A program made the translations under genes and the position numbers. Below are positions 25,747-34,436 of a DNA stretch of 64,000 bases, one piece after another (positions within the stretch are counted from its first letter, which is position 1; each line of letters begins with the position of its first letter). The stretch is from NCBI GenBank assembly GCA_002434245.1, contig DJJR01000041.1, forward strand, positions 31,631 to 95,630. The letters are read 5' to 3'. The notes under the pieces were generated by a model. The model made no database searches and had not been told where the DNA came from. It saw only the letters and a list, made by a program, of their open reading frames with translations. Source of the stretch: Pelosinus fermentans. GTDB taxonomy: Bacteria > Bacillota > Negativicutes > DSM-13327.

Positions 25747-27114
25747 ATGTTAATTGATAAGCACACAAATTTTTCTAAAGAGAAATTATCCTTTAATGAA
25801 ATCGATGAAGGTTTTACTACAAAAGAGGCTATAGCGGAGGCAAAACGCTGCTTGAACTGTCCAAAACCCTTATGTCGTGGAGGCTGCCCTATTGAAAATG
25901 AAATTCCTAGCTTTATTCAAGCTTTGGCAAAAGGGAATGTTGGAGAAGCGAGTGCTATTATCGCTCAGCGCAGTAATCTTCCTGCGGTTTGCGGGCGAGT
26001 CTGCCCACATGAAAAACAATGTGAGGGTGCCTGTATTCTCAATAAAAAAAATCGCGGGATTCAGATTGGCAAGCTGGAGCGCTTTATTGCTGATTTTGAT
26101 GCCGAAATGGGTATTGAGAGACCAAAGCCTGCCTCATGTATACAAGGGAAAGTTGCAGTGATTGGCTCGGGGCCGGCAGGATTGACGGTGGCCGGTGATT
26201 TGGCGAAATTAGGATTCCAAGTTGTTATCTTTGAATCCCAAGCTGAGGCGGGCGGTGTTTTACTGTATGGTATTCCAGAATTTCGCTTAAGCAAGGAAGT
26301 GGTTCGCCGGGAAATAAAAAGAATTGAAGATTTGGGCGTGGAAGTTAAAACAGGAGTTGTAGTAGGACAGGATATGACAGTAGATGATTTGTTTGCAGAT
26401 GGTTTTGATGCCATTTTCATTGGTACAGGCACAGCTTTGCCGAAGATACTTGATATTCCTGGCAAGGATCTGATCGGAGTTATACAGGCAACCTACCTTT
26501 TGAGAATGGTTACCTTAATTCGTACGGAAAAACTTGATCGTAAAGAAACTCCGATTAATACCCGGGACAAAGTGATAGTAGTTGGTGCAGGCAATGTTGC
26601 TATGGATGCTGCTCGTACAGCCATTCGTTTAGGCGCTTCTAAGGTTACTGTCGTCTATCGCCGTACAGAGCAGGAGGTAACTGCACTGCCATCTGAAATA
26701 GAAGCAGCAAAAGCGGAAGGAGTAGAGTTTCAGTGGCTGTCCAATCCGACTGCCATCTTAGGAACAACACAGGTTACGGGGTTAGAATATGAATTGCAGG
26801 AGATCGATAAAAATTGCAAATTACGAGGCACAGGAGTGAAAGAAATAATAGAGGCTGATAAGGTGATTCCAGCCATTGGTCAGCGTCCTGCAGCCAGAAT
26901 CGTATCTACTACGGAAGGTATCGAAGTAAGTGACAATGGATATGTGATCACACGGGAACGCCCTTACGGCATGACTACGCGCAAAGGCGTTTTTGCCGGG
27001 GGAGATGTAGTACATCAGCCAGCAACCGTTGTTTTAGCCATGAAGGAAGCAAAAAAACTGGCGGCAGGCATCGCTCAATATGTGGAAGCCAAAAAATTAT
27101 TAGAGAATTGCTAG
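25747..27114 (+). CDS. gltA: GltA-type NADPH-dependent oxidoreductase (glutamate synthase small-subunit family)
   Basis: The 455-residue flavoprotein has an N-terminal Fe-S domain with CLNCPKPLCRGGCP (about 36-50) and CGRVCPHEKQCEGAC (about 80-95). It then has FAD-binding VIGSGPAGLTVAGDLAKLGF (about 138) and NADPH-binding VVGAGNVAMDAARTAIRLG (about 280). It matches the clostridial GltA or NfnB-like proteins that act without, or with a separate, large subunit; no gltB is adjacent. The final codons (EAKKLLENC) and 39 bases around the stop recur at 36118-36156. An intrinsic terminator follows at 27170. Confidence 0.88.
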   Translation: MLIDKHTNFSKEKLSFNEIDEGFTTKEAIAEAKRCLNCPKPLCRGGCPIENEIPSFIQALAKGNVGEASAIIAQRSNLPAVCGRVCPHEKQCEGACILNKKNRGIQIGKLERFIADFDAEMGIERPKPASCIQGKVAVIGSGPAGLTVAGDLAKLGFQVVIFESQAEAGGVLLYGIPEFRLSKEVVRREIKRIEDLGVEVKTGVVVGQDMTVDDLFADGFDAIFIGTGTALPKILDIPGKDLIGVIQATYLLRMVTLIRTEKLDRKETPINTRDKVIVVGAGNVAMDAARTAIRLGASKVTVVYRRTEQEVTALPSEIEAAKAEGVEFQWLSNPTAILGTTQVTGLEYELQEIDKNCKLRGTGVKEIIEADKVIPAIGQRPAARIVSTTEGIEVSDNGYVITRERPYGMTTRKGVFAGGDVVHQPATVVLAMKEAKKLAAGIAQYVEAKKLLENC

Positions 27115-27121
27115 GGAATCA
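27084..27121 (+). repeat. Direct repeat, left copy, at the gltA 3' end
   Basis: The 38 bases covering the last nine codons and stop of gltA match 36118-36156 at 37 of 39 aligned positions (one substitution, one inserted A). Confidence 0.75.
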
Positions 27122-27169
27122 GAGTGCAGCCAATTGACTTGTGCTGCCACAAATTATGCCAAACAAAGA

Positions 27170-27200
27170 AGCATGCCAATCATAAGGCATGTTTTTTTTT
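27170..27200 (+). terminator. Intrinsic terminator after gltA
   Basis: GCATGCC / GGCATGT stem with an 8-base loop, then nine T. Confidence 0.8.
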
Positions 27201-27245
27201 ATATTACACACTAGAATTTATAAGTTTTGAGTGAGTGCTGCAGCT

Positions 27246-27321
27246 TTAAGGACGCGCCAGGGTCCATGTTATTAACGTTTCGCCATTAGCATTTAACCTC
27301 CACTTATAATAACATGAACCT
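27246..27321. repeat. Imperfect 20-bp inverted repeat
   Basis: GCGCCAGGGTCCATGTTATTA pairs with TAATAACATGAACCTGACGC across about 35 bases, with one bulge and two mismatches. It could be a hairpin element or the ends of a small mobile relic. The adjacent AAGGACGCG word also flanks the CTCTGCG repeats. Confidence 0.45.
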
Positions 27322-27467
27322 GACGCTTAGTCTGAGAGCAAAAGAATGTATAACATTTTTTGAATAGCTCTAAATAGTCAAAGGCAGCAGGAAGTAAAAT
27401 CTGCTTTGTGCATTACGACTCTATTAGTTCACTTTTGCCATAATTTTTGTGAAAGATGTTAAACTTC

Positions 27468-27485
27468 TGATTATTCAAATAATCA
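27468..27485. promoter_or_regulatory. Perfect 18-bp palindrome upstream of the PRD regulator
   Basis: TGATTATTCAAATAATCA, ending 29 bases before the regulator's start codon. Probable operator, perhaps autoregulatory. Confidence 0.5.
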
Positions 27486-27514
27486 TGTAAAATAAAAATG
27501 GAAGTGGGGTGAAC

Positions 27515-29653
27515 ATGATGTTGCTAAATGAACGCCGTTGTAGTGTACTTCTGGATATTTTGGAAAATGAAGGCTGGGTTCGGATTCGAGATTTAGCTCA
27601 GAAATTTCATGTTAGTGACCGCACGATTCGTTATGATCTGGATGTGGTAGATGATTTTTTGCAATTTAACAATCTATCATCACTGATTCGCAAACAAAAC
27701 GGTGGTGTGAAGTTTGTTGAATCCGCAGAAGAGAAAACGAAGCTACTAAGATTGTTTCAACATTTAGGATTATATCAGTATGTATTGTCATCGAATGAAC
27801 GACTGCAGAAAATTTTAGCAGAGTTATTATATGTTAAAGATTATATCAGAATCAATGACCTTGCAGCTATTTTATATGTGAGTCGGGGAACCGTCATCAA
27901 GGATTTACAGAAAGTACGTGAGTGGTTGGAAAGAAGGCATCTGGAATTGCGCTCCATACCTAAATATGGAATCAAAGTTGTAGGACCGGAGCGAGAATTC
28001 CGTCAAGCTGTTGTAGAACTGCTGCGCAAAAATCTATCCTTGTCTTATATGTTGGAATGGACCATGACACCGGAACCCAACTTGAGTGATAGCCAGCTAT
28101 TCAAATGTTGGCTGGAGAACATTGATATAGCCTTCCTGCAAACCTATATTCGTCGGTTAGAAAATGAACTTAAGGTTGTCTTTTCAGATGTCGCATTTAG
28201 TGGATTGGTAATTTTCTTAATCGTCTCCATTCATCGAATTAGAGCGGGACGTGATATCGTTGGCCGGCAGTCAGAATTGGAAGTTTTGCAAAGCTCACGT
28301 ACCTTTGCCATTGCCCTTACCACCATTCCACTTTTAGAAGAACGATTTGATTTATCCATCCCCCTTGATGAAGTCAGCCTTTTTACGGAGTATATTTTAG
28401 GAAGTAATGTTGCATCTTCAGCAGTCGAAGAACAGGAGAGCAGAACGGAAATACAAATGTTGGTATGTAATCTCATTGCCCGGGTAAGTCAGGATGTACC
28501 TTACGATTTGACAGAAGACCATCAATTGTTGGATGGACTTTTGGAAGAAGTTCGCCCTACATTGTTTCGGGTAAAATATGGATTAAGTTTAGAGAATCCC
28601 TACTTGGATGAAGTCAAGTCCAATTATCCGCTGTTATTTGAATCAGTAAGAAAGCATACAAATTCTTTGGCTGCTTATATTGGCGGACAACTGTTAGATG
28701 AAGAAATCAGTTATTTAACCGTTCATTTTAGCGCTGCACTTGAAAGAATGAAAAACAGAGATCAAACCCAGCCTTCGGTGCTTGTCATTTGTGCGGCAGG
28801 TACAGGAACAGCTAATTTGTTATCATCCCGTTTACAGTCTTTATTTGACATAAAAATTGTCGCCGTAGCACCTTGCCGTCAGGTTCAAATGCTGTTAGAG
28901 ATTCATCATGTAGACATTATTGTATCTACAGTGCCGATTCCTCCCGTTTCGATACCCATACTGATTGTTAACCCTCTTTTACCTCCTCATGATATTGCAT
29001 TATTAGAAAATCACATGGACAAAGCAAAAGGAACATCTTCTGTTGACGATCTTTTGAAGGTAATTGAAAAACATTGCAGTATTCAAGATTACCATCAATT
29101 GCGCCGCGAGTTAGACATTGTGCTGAATGCTACGTTAGAAGAAACGCGGATTGATTCTGACCCGCCATCGCTAGATCAGCTATTGCCTGCCTCGAATATT
29201 AGATTAAATGTGCCTGCCCAGAATTGGCGGGATGCTATTTATGAAGCAGGAGATGTATTGTATCAAGAGGGATATATTGAACAAATATACGGACAAGCAA
29301 TGGTTGATGTAGTCGATAAGATGGGACCTTATATCGTATATTGGAAGGGCATTGCCCTCCCACACGCAGATATTGATTGTGGAGTTAAAAAATCGGGATT
29401 CAGTTTTATTAGGCTTAAGGAGCCTGTCGTCTTTGGAACACCGGAAAATGATCCAGTGGATATGATATTTGCTCTGGCAGCGGTGGACCATTCCTCTCAT
29501 GTTATTGCATTGCTGGAGTTAACCAATATTCTCAGCGATGCAGAAAAAGTAGCCTGTCTTCGCAGTGAAAGTGAAATCGAAAAAATAACCCAAATGTTTC
29601 TGTCCTGGTCTAGAGGGGGGCTTCAAACTAGCGGAATGGTCAATGGCGAGTGA
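27515..29653 (+). CDS. PRD-domain transcriptional regulator with EIIB and EIIA modules (MtlR/LicR-type)
   Basis: The 712-residue protein has an N-terminal HTH of DeoR type (about 5-60: GWVRIRDLAQKFHVSDRTIRYD), then a second HTH (about 95-150), two PRD domains (about 200-400), an EIIB-like domain starting VLVICAAGTGTANLLSS (about 425) and an EIIA-like domain with the phospho-His in GIALPHADID (about 610). Such proteins activate sugar PTS operons according to PTS phosphorylation. GGGGTG lies upstream of ATG 27515. The last ten residues come from a fragment matching the 165-bp element at 18931, so the natural C-terminus may be altered. It precedes the EIIA-dehydratase-EIIB-EIIC-Eda operon. Confidence 0.88.
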   Translation: MMLLNERRCSVLLDILENEGWVRIRDLAQKFHVSDRTIRYDLDVVDDFLQFNNLSSLIRKQNGGVKFVESAEEKTKLLRLFQHLGLYQYVLSSNERLQKILAELLYVKDYIRINDLAAILYVSRGTVIKDLQKVREWLERRHLELRSIPKYGIKVVGPEREFRQAVVELLRKNLSLSYMLEWTMTPEPNLSDSQLFKCWLENIDIAFLQTYIRRLENELKVVFSDVAFSGLVIFLIVSIHRIRAGRDIVGRQSELEVLQSSRTFAIALTTIPLLEERFDLSIPLDEVSLFTEYILGSNVASSAVEEQESRTEIQMLVCNLIARVSQDVPYDLTEDHQLLDGLLEEVRPTLFRVKYGLSLENPYLDEVKSNYPLLFESVRKHTNSLAAYIGGQLLDEEISYLTVHFSAALERMKNRDQTQPSVLVICAAGTGTANLLSSRLQSLFDIKIVAVAPCRQVQMLLEIHHVDIIVSTVPIPPVSIPILIVNPLLPPHDIALLENHMDKAKGTSSVDDLLKVIEKHCSIQDYHQLRRELDIVLNATLEETRIDSDPPSLDQLLPASNIRLNVPAQNWRDAIYEAGDVLYQEGYIEQIYGQAMVDVVDKMGPYIVYWKGIALPHADIDCGVKKSGFSFIRLKEPVVFGTPENDPVDMIFALAAVDHSSHVIALLELTNILSDAEKVACLRSESEIEKITQMFLSWSRGGLQTSGMVNGE
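29625..29651 (+). repeat. Fragment of the 165-bp element inside the regulator's 3' end
   Basis: These 27 bases match 18945-18971 with one difference (AAACTAGCGGAATGGTC then ATGGCGAGT). They supply the last codons and the stop of the PRD regulator. Confidence 0.7.
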
Positions 29654-29722
29654 AGGTAATTTGAATATGAATTTTCCCGGCACATTTGTGCTGAGGATAG
29701 GATAGCGTAGGAGGCTAAAAAA

Positions 29723-30202
29723 ATGAGTAGCAATCAAGTTTTATCAGCAGATTTAATTATATCGCAATTAGAGGCTGCAAACGTTAAGGAAATCATTGAG
29801 TCCCTTGGAAATAAGCTGCATGCTTTTGGTTATGTGAAGGATTCTTATGTACCAGCAGTGATAAAGAGAGAAGGAATGTTTCCCACGGGTCTTCCTCTTG
29901 GCAATATTAATGTAGCGATTCCTCATACTGATGTGGAACATGTGAATAAACCAGCCATCGCCGTGGCAACCTTGGCTCATCCAGTGTCTTTTGGCAATAT
30001 GGGCGATTCAGGCAATACACTAAAAGTTAGTATCGTATTTTTATTAGCCATGAAGGAGCCTCATGCTCAAGTCGATTTATTACAGAATTTAGTTGAAACC
30101 TTTCAGAATCCTGAAGTGTTAGAAATTTTGCTAGGGGCGGCTAACCCAAAAGAAATTGAAGAAATTTTAAATCAGTATTTAAAACTAAAGGAGGTGCATT
30201 AA
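29723..30202 (+). CDS. PTS EIIA component (galactitol/fructose type)
   Basis: The 159-residue soluble protein has the phospho-acceptor His68 in NVAIPHTDVEHV, the PTS_EIIA_2 signature, and VSFGNMGDSG later. It takes phosphate from HPr and passes it to the EIIB encoded 1.7 kb downstream. GGAGG lies upstream of the ATG. The stop is three bases before the dehydratase ATG, so translation is coupled. Confidence 0.9.
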   Translation: MSSNQVLSADLIISQLEAANVKEIIESLGNKLHAFGYVKDSYVPAVIKREGMFPTGLPLGNINVAIPHTDVEHVNKPAIAVATLAHPVSFGNMGDSGNTLKVSIVFLLAMKEPHAQVDLLQNLVETFQNPEVLEILLGAANPKEIEEILNQYLKLKEVH

Positions 30203-30205
30203 ATC

Positions 30206-31843
30206 ATGGAACGCGCCATTGATCGTCTGGAGCCTTATCAACGGGCTATAGCCAAAGTTCATCTTGCCTCTGCAGGAGTTTCGCTGGATGCATTGGATGG
30301 CAAACCTTTAGTCGCTGTTGCAAATAGCTGGAATGAAGTATGTCCGGGGCATGAGCCCTTATTGAAGCTGGCGGAAGCTGTTAAAGCCGGTATACGGGCA
30401 GCGGGTGGGGAGCCAATTGAATTTAATACCATTGGTATGTGTGATGGCATCAGCCAGGGACATCTTGGCATGAGGTATACATTACCCCATCGTGACATCA
30501 TTGCGGATTCTGTAGAAGTAATGGTTCGTGGTCATGGTATGTTTGATGGGATGGTCTTATTAGGCTCTTGTGACAAGATTATTCCCGGAATGATGCAGGC
30601 GACTCTGCGGATAAATCTTCCAGCTGTAATTGTCACCGCGGGTACTTCTGTTCCAGAATGCAAGCCGTCAGATTCAAAGAAATTGCGTACGAAGTTCCTG
30701 GCAGGCGAAATTACAGAACGTCAGCTGATTGAAGGTTCTCTCCAATATTATTCTGGTCCGGGAGTATGTCCGTTTTTTGGTACGGCTAACACCATGGCAG
30801 TGCTCTGTGAGGCCATGGGGCTGATGCTGCCGGGGAGCAGCGTCCTTCCAGCGCCAACCAGTGCCCGGCGGTTTTCTGCTGAACAATCTGGTGTAGCGGT
30901 AATGGAGATGATTCAGCAAGGCATCAGACCAAGGGATATTGCCACAGCAGATGCATTTTATAATGCGCTGGTGGTATTAAATGCCTTAGGCGGTTCATTA
31001 AATGCCTTTCTGCATCTTCCAGCCATTGCAGCTGAGGCAGGTATTGCCTTATCCTGGGACAGCTTTGAACAAGTGAGTGATAAGACCCCGCTATTGGCGG
31101 CACTTGTGCCAAACGGTAACCAGACGGTATACGATTTATATCGTGCTGGCGGCTTACCTTCGGTACTGAAGGAGCTTCAATCGCTGCTTAAAATGGAGGC
31201 TAAAACCGTAGGCGGCATAACCATTGGTGAGGTCGCGCGCAGCGCTTCTGAGGGGGACAGAGATGTGATTAAGGCTTTTGCTAAGCCTCTTGCCCCAACC
31301 GGTGGTGTGCAAGTACTGTATGGTTCTATGGCACCCTGTGGGGCATTGGTCAAGGCTTCTGCTGTACCGGAAGAGCAACACGTATTTACTGGGCCAGCCA
31401 TTGTATTTGAAAGTGAGGAAGCTTGTCATACTGCCTTGCATGAGAATAAAATTAAGTCTGGTCAAGTAGTGGTTGTCCGTTATGAAGGACCTAAAGGGGG
31501 GCCTGGTATGCGGGAATTGCACAGGGTTACCGAGGTACTAAAAGGAGTTCCCAATACGGCGTTAATAACAGATGGCCGTTTTTCCGGGGCCAGTGCAGGA
31601 CTAAGTATTGGTTATTTATGCCCTGAAGCAGCGGAAGGCGGGCCCATTGCTTTAATTGAAGACGGTGATACCATAACGATTAGTCTTACCGATGGCACCG
31701 TTAATCTCAATGTTGAACCAGCAGAATTGGAACGCAGGCGTCTTGATTGGCAGCCTCTCATAAAAGAAACGGATTCAAATTTGCTGCTTAGGTATAGCAA
31801 GCAGGTTGGTCCAACTGTCAAAGGAGCAATCTGGGGACTATAA
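30206..31843 (+). CDS. IlvD/Edd-family dehydratase, probably for a phosphorylated sugar acid
   Basis: The 545-residue protein has the three cluster cysteines of the IlvD/Edd family: Cys46 in SWNEVCPGH, Cys122 in GSCDKIIPGM and Cys188 in GVCPFFGTANTM. It also has YEGPKGGPGMREL (about 430) and TDGRFSGASAG (about 455). It lies between PTS EIIA and EIIB genes and upstream of KDPG aldolase, far from any branched-chain amino-acid gene. By context it should dehydrate a 6-phospho-aldonate to a 2-keto-3-deoxy product rather than serve valine synthesis. At 545 residues it is shorter than classical Edd (about 600), so it is not simple Edd. AAAGGAGGTG precedes the ATG. Confidence 0.82.
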   Translation: MERAIDRLEPYQRAIAKVHLASAGVSLDALDGKPLVAVANSWNEVCPGHEPLLKLAEAVKAGIRAAGGEPIEFNTIGMCDGISQGHLGMRYTLPHRDIIADSVEVMVRGHGMFDGMVLLGSCDKIIPGMMQATLRINLPAVIVTAGTSVPECKPSDSKKLRTKFLAGEITERQLIEGSLQYYSGPGVCPFFGTANTMAVLCEAMGLMLPGSSVLPAPTSARRFSAEQSGVAVMEMIQQGIRPRDIATADAFYNALVVLNALGGSLNAFLHLPAIAAEAGIALSWDSFEQVSDKTPLLAALVPNGNQTVYDLYRAGGLPSVLKELQSLLKMEAKTVGGITIGEVARSASEGDRDVIKAFAKPLAPTGGVQVLYGSMAPCGALVKASAVPEEQHVFTGPAIVFESEEACHTALHENKIKSGQVVVVRYEGPKGGPGMRELHRVTEVLKGVPNTALITDGRFSGASAGLSIGYLCPEAAEGGPIALIEDGDTITISLTDGTVNLNVEPAELERRRLDWQPLIKETDSNLLLRYSKQVGPTVKGAIWGL

Positions 31844-31870
31844 ATAAAAAATAGTAAGGGGGATTTTGTA

Positions 31871-32158
31871 ATGGCAAAACGAGTATTAGTATTATGTGGC
31901 AATGGGGTGGCAACTTCTACTGTGGCTTGTAAAAAGATTCAGGAATATATGGCAAATGCCAACGTTCGCTGTGAAGTAATTCAGGCAAAAATCGGAGAAC
32001 TGGCTTCTTATGCTGATAAAGTGGATGTAATCGTCTTAATGGCTATGGGGGCAACACTTCCTGATACCGTAAAGACACCTTTGATTAAAGGACTACCTTT
32101 TCTCACAGGCATGGGGCTAAAAGAAACCTTAGAAGAAATTAAAAAACATTTACAATAA
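31871..32158 (+). CDS. PTS EIIB component (galactitol type)
   Basis: The 95-residue protein has the phospho-Cys9 in VLVLCGNGVATSTVACKKI, the P-loop of galactitol-family EIIB proteins. It transfers phosphate to the incoming substrate bound in EIIC. A GGGGG ribosome site lies upstream. It is 27 bases after the dehydratase and 20 bases before EIIC. Confidence 0.92.
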   Translation: MAKRVLVLCGNGVATSTVACKKIQEYMANANVRCEVIQAKIGELASYADKVDVIVLMAMGATLPDTVKTPLIKGLPFLTGMGLKETLEEIKKHLQ

Positions 32159-32178
32159 AAAAGTAGGGAGGGATAAAG

Positions 32179-33579
32179 ATGGAAACGATTGCAAGTTATT
32201 TTAAAATCATATTTGATGTTGGACCTAATGTAGTACTCCCGTTTTTTATATTTTTGTTTGCCTTAGCGTTAGGGACTAAGCCCAGCAAAGCCATTCGAGC
32301 AGCTATTTTCATCGCAATTGCGCTGATTGGTATTAAAATGGTTGTTGCCTTTATGGGTGATAATTTAGGACCGGCGATGAAGGCGCTTTCCAAAAACTCA
32401 GGGCTTAAGCTGGATGTTATGGATGTGGGCTGGGGTGCTGTTGCAGCAGCTATCTGGGCTACGCCTATGGGGGCCATCGGCATTCCCGTATTGCTAATCT
32501 TTAATCTGGTATTACTTTATTTTCGTGTGACTAAAACGTTAATGGTTGATATTTGGAATTACCATCATTTAATAACTGCTGGTGTCTTAACCTATTATGC
32601 AACGGATAATGTATATCTTGGATTTGCGGGAATGATGCTGGCTGCTTTCATAACCTGGCTGACAGCTGACTGGGCTGCCCCTTTCTTGCAAAAATTTTAT
32701 GGTCTGCCGGGAATCTCGATGCCAACCTTGTCTTCTATATCCGAGTTGGTCATCGCAGCGCCGATCAATGAGTTATTAGATCGTATTCCTGGTGTGAAAA
32801 ATATTCGTGGTAATTTTGATTCGGTGAGGAAATACCTCGGTTTATTTGGTGAACCTGCAGTACTGGCTGTAATCATCGGATTAGTTATTGGAATCATGGC
32901 GAAATATTCCATAAAGGATTCCTTGAATTTGGCGATGAACCTGGCTGCTGTTATGATTATTTTGCCTAAAGTAGTAGCCATTTTAATGGAAGGCTTAATG
33001 CCGATACAAGAAGCCAGCAGTGAATTTTTGCAAAAGCACCTTGGAGGCCGGGAGATATTTCTTGGCTTGGATTCAGCGATTTCCATTGGACATCCTTCTG
33101 TGTTAACTGCAGCACTAATTTTAACTCCATTTGTACTAGTATTGGCAGCTATTTTGCCAGGAAATCAGATGCTCCCCTTTGCAGATATTACAGTCATACC
33201 TTTTCGGATTGCTTTTGTTGTGGCACTGGTTAACGGCAATGTATTCCGTACCTTGGTTATCGGCGCAGTTGTATTGGTACAAGTATTATTGTGCGGTACT
33301 GTAACTTCTCCTGTTTTGACCAAAATATTTTTAGCCGTAGGTGGCAAAATGCCAGAAGGGGCTGTAGGCGTTGCTTCTTTCTCCGGTGGTTCCTTATTTG
33401 TTACCTATGCAATTATGCAGACGTTATCCTTTATTTTGAGCGGTGTGATTATTTCCGCGGTGGTTTTTGGCCTCTTTTTATTAGTGGCAAAATCCCAACA
33501 GCGCAAAGCAATTAAGTTAATGGAAGATGAAGAAGAAAATACGTATGCTGCGATACAAAACAAGTCTACACAGCTATAA
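32179..33579 (+). CDS. PTS EIIC component (galactitol type, GatC-like)
   Basis: The 466-residue membrane protein has about ten hydrophobic segments and the GatC-family opening (FDVGPNVVLPFFIFLFAL, then LGTKPSKAIRAA). The loop LGGREIFLGLDSAISIGHPSV (about 290) corresponds to the family's substrate region. It imports and phosphorylates a polyol or sugar acid with EIIA and EIIB. The galactitol family is known to include carriers for tagatose, arabitol and sugar acids, so the substrate cannot be fixed by homology alone. Confidence 0.9.
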   Translation: METIASYFKIIFDVGPNVVLPFFIFLFALALGTKPSKAIRAAIFIAIALIGIKMVVAFMGDNLGPAMKALSKNSGLKLDVMDVGWGAVAAAIWATPMGAIGIPVLLIFNLVLLYFRVTKTLMVDIWNYHHLITAGVLTYYATDNVYLGFAGMMLAAFITWLTADWAAPFLQKFYGLPGISMPTLSSISELVIAAPINELLDRIPGVKNIRGNFDSVRKYLGLFGEPAVLAVIIGLVIGIMAKYSIKDSLNLAMNLAAVMIILPKVVAILMEGLMPIQEASSEFLQKHLGGREIFLGLDSAISIGHPSVLTAALILTPFVLVLAAILPGNQMLPFADITVIPFRIAFVVALVNGNVFRTLVIGAVVLVQVLLCGTVTSPVLTKIFLAVGGKMPEGAVGVASFSGGSLFVTYAIMQTLSFILSGVIISAVVFGLFLLVAKSQQRKAIKLMEDEEENTYAAIQNKSTQL

Positions 33580-33654
33580 AGAAGACTTGATTCAGATGGA
33601 GTCTTAGAGCGACTTGGTCATCGGATAAACAATAAGAAGAAAGGAGTGGAGTTC

Positions 33655-34302
33655 ATGCATGCTGTACTGGAACATGTGGCCCAAAATGGTGTAGTAGCCA
33701 TTTTGCGCGGTGTTGATCCTAGCATACTTGTGCCTCTCGGACAAGCATTGGCAGACGCTGGTGTAGGAGCAATTGAAATAACATTAAACAGTGAAGGTGC
33801 TCTTCAGGGGATCACGGCGCTCAAGGAAGCAATCGGTGAAAAATTGCCAATTGGCGCTGGGACAGTCATGACAGGCGAAGATGCTCACGCTGCGATCAAG
33901 GCCGGTGCGACCTTTGTGCTAACGCCGCACCTTGCCCAAGAAACACTAGCTGTTTGCTGCCAGGCCAAAATTCCCGCAGTAATTGGTGTAATGACACCAT
34001 CAGAAGCTGTAAGAGCCTATGAGCTTGGCTGCGAAATGGTGAAGATTTTCCCGGCAGCATCTATCGGAGCTAACTATTTTCGGGAACTTCGTGGTCCATT
34101 ACCCCAGATTGCAACGATGGCAGTTGGGGGTGTGAACAAGGATAATGCAGTAGAATTTATCAAAGCTGGTGCAAGGGCTGTGGGTGCTGGCGGTCAGCTC
34201 GTTGATTTTGCCGCTGCCGCGAAAGGCGATTGGGAGGCAGTCAAGCGTAAAGCCAATGAAATTGTTGTTGCTGTTTATGCGGCTAAAAACAAATCTTACT
34301 AA
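33655..34302 (+). CDS. eda: 2-keto-3-deoxy-6-phosphogluconate aldolase
   Basis: The 215-residue TIM-barrel protein has the family's catalytic Glu41 (GAIEITLNS) and the Schiff-base Lys130 in EMVKIFPAASIGANYF, followed by AVGGVNKDNA. It cleaves KDPG (or a C4 epimer) to pyruvate and glyceraldehyde-3-phosphate. ATG at 33655 is eight bases after AGGAG; a GTG at 33646 lies within the ribosome site. Together with the upstream dehydratase and PTS it completes an Entner-Doudoroff-type route. Confidence 0.93.
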   Translation: MHAVLEHVAQNGVVAILRGVDPSILVPLGQALADAGVGAIEITLNSEGALQGITALKEAIGEKLPIGAGTVMTGEDAHAAIKAGATFVLTPHLAQETLAVCCQAKIPAVIGVMTPSEAVRAYELGCEMVKIFPAASIGANYFRELRGPLPQIATMAVGGVNKDNAVEFIKAGARAVGAGGQLVDFAAAAKGDWEAVKRKANEIVVAVYAAKNKSY

Positions 34303-34357
34303 GTATGATGATTGTTATTTTAGCAGTTCACCTTTGATTCAAAATAAAAAAGACTAA

Positions 34358-34409
34358 GGCATCTGCCTATGTCTAGGGACTTGGCAGATGCCAAGTCCCT
34401 TTTGTTTTA
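34358..34409 (+). promoter_or_regulatory. Alternative hairpins: conditional terminator candidate
   Basis: GGCATCTGCC (34358-34367) pairs with GGCAGATGCC (34383-34392). AGGGACTTGG (34375-34384) pairs with CCAAGTCCCT (34391-34400) and is followed by TTTTGTTTT. The two stems share bases and cannot form together, so the second could be an attenuator upstream of the dehydrogenase. Confidence 0.5.
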
Positions 34410-34436
34410 GCTATAAAAATAAATGGAGGAATGATC

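Noticed and set aside
29676-29695. Possible sigma-54 promoter (GGCAC then TGC) before the PTS EIIA gene
   Set aside because: The GG-to-GC distance is off by one base from the strict -24/-12 spacing, and the PRD regulator lacks a sigma-54 AAA+ domain.
30206-31843. Annotation as branched-chain amino-acid dihydroxy-acid dehydratase (IlvD)
   Set aside because: Sequence alone allows it, but the position between PTS EIIA and EIIB and ahead of Eda argues for a sugar-acid dehydratase; no ilv genes are nearby.
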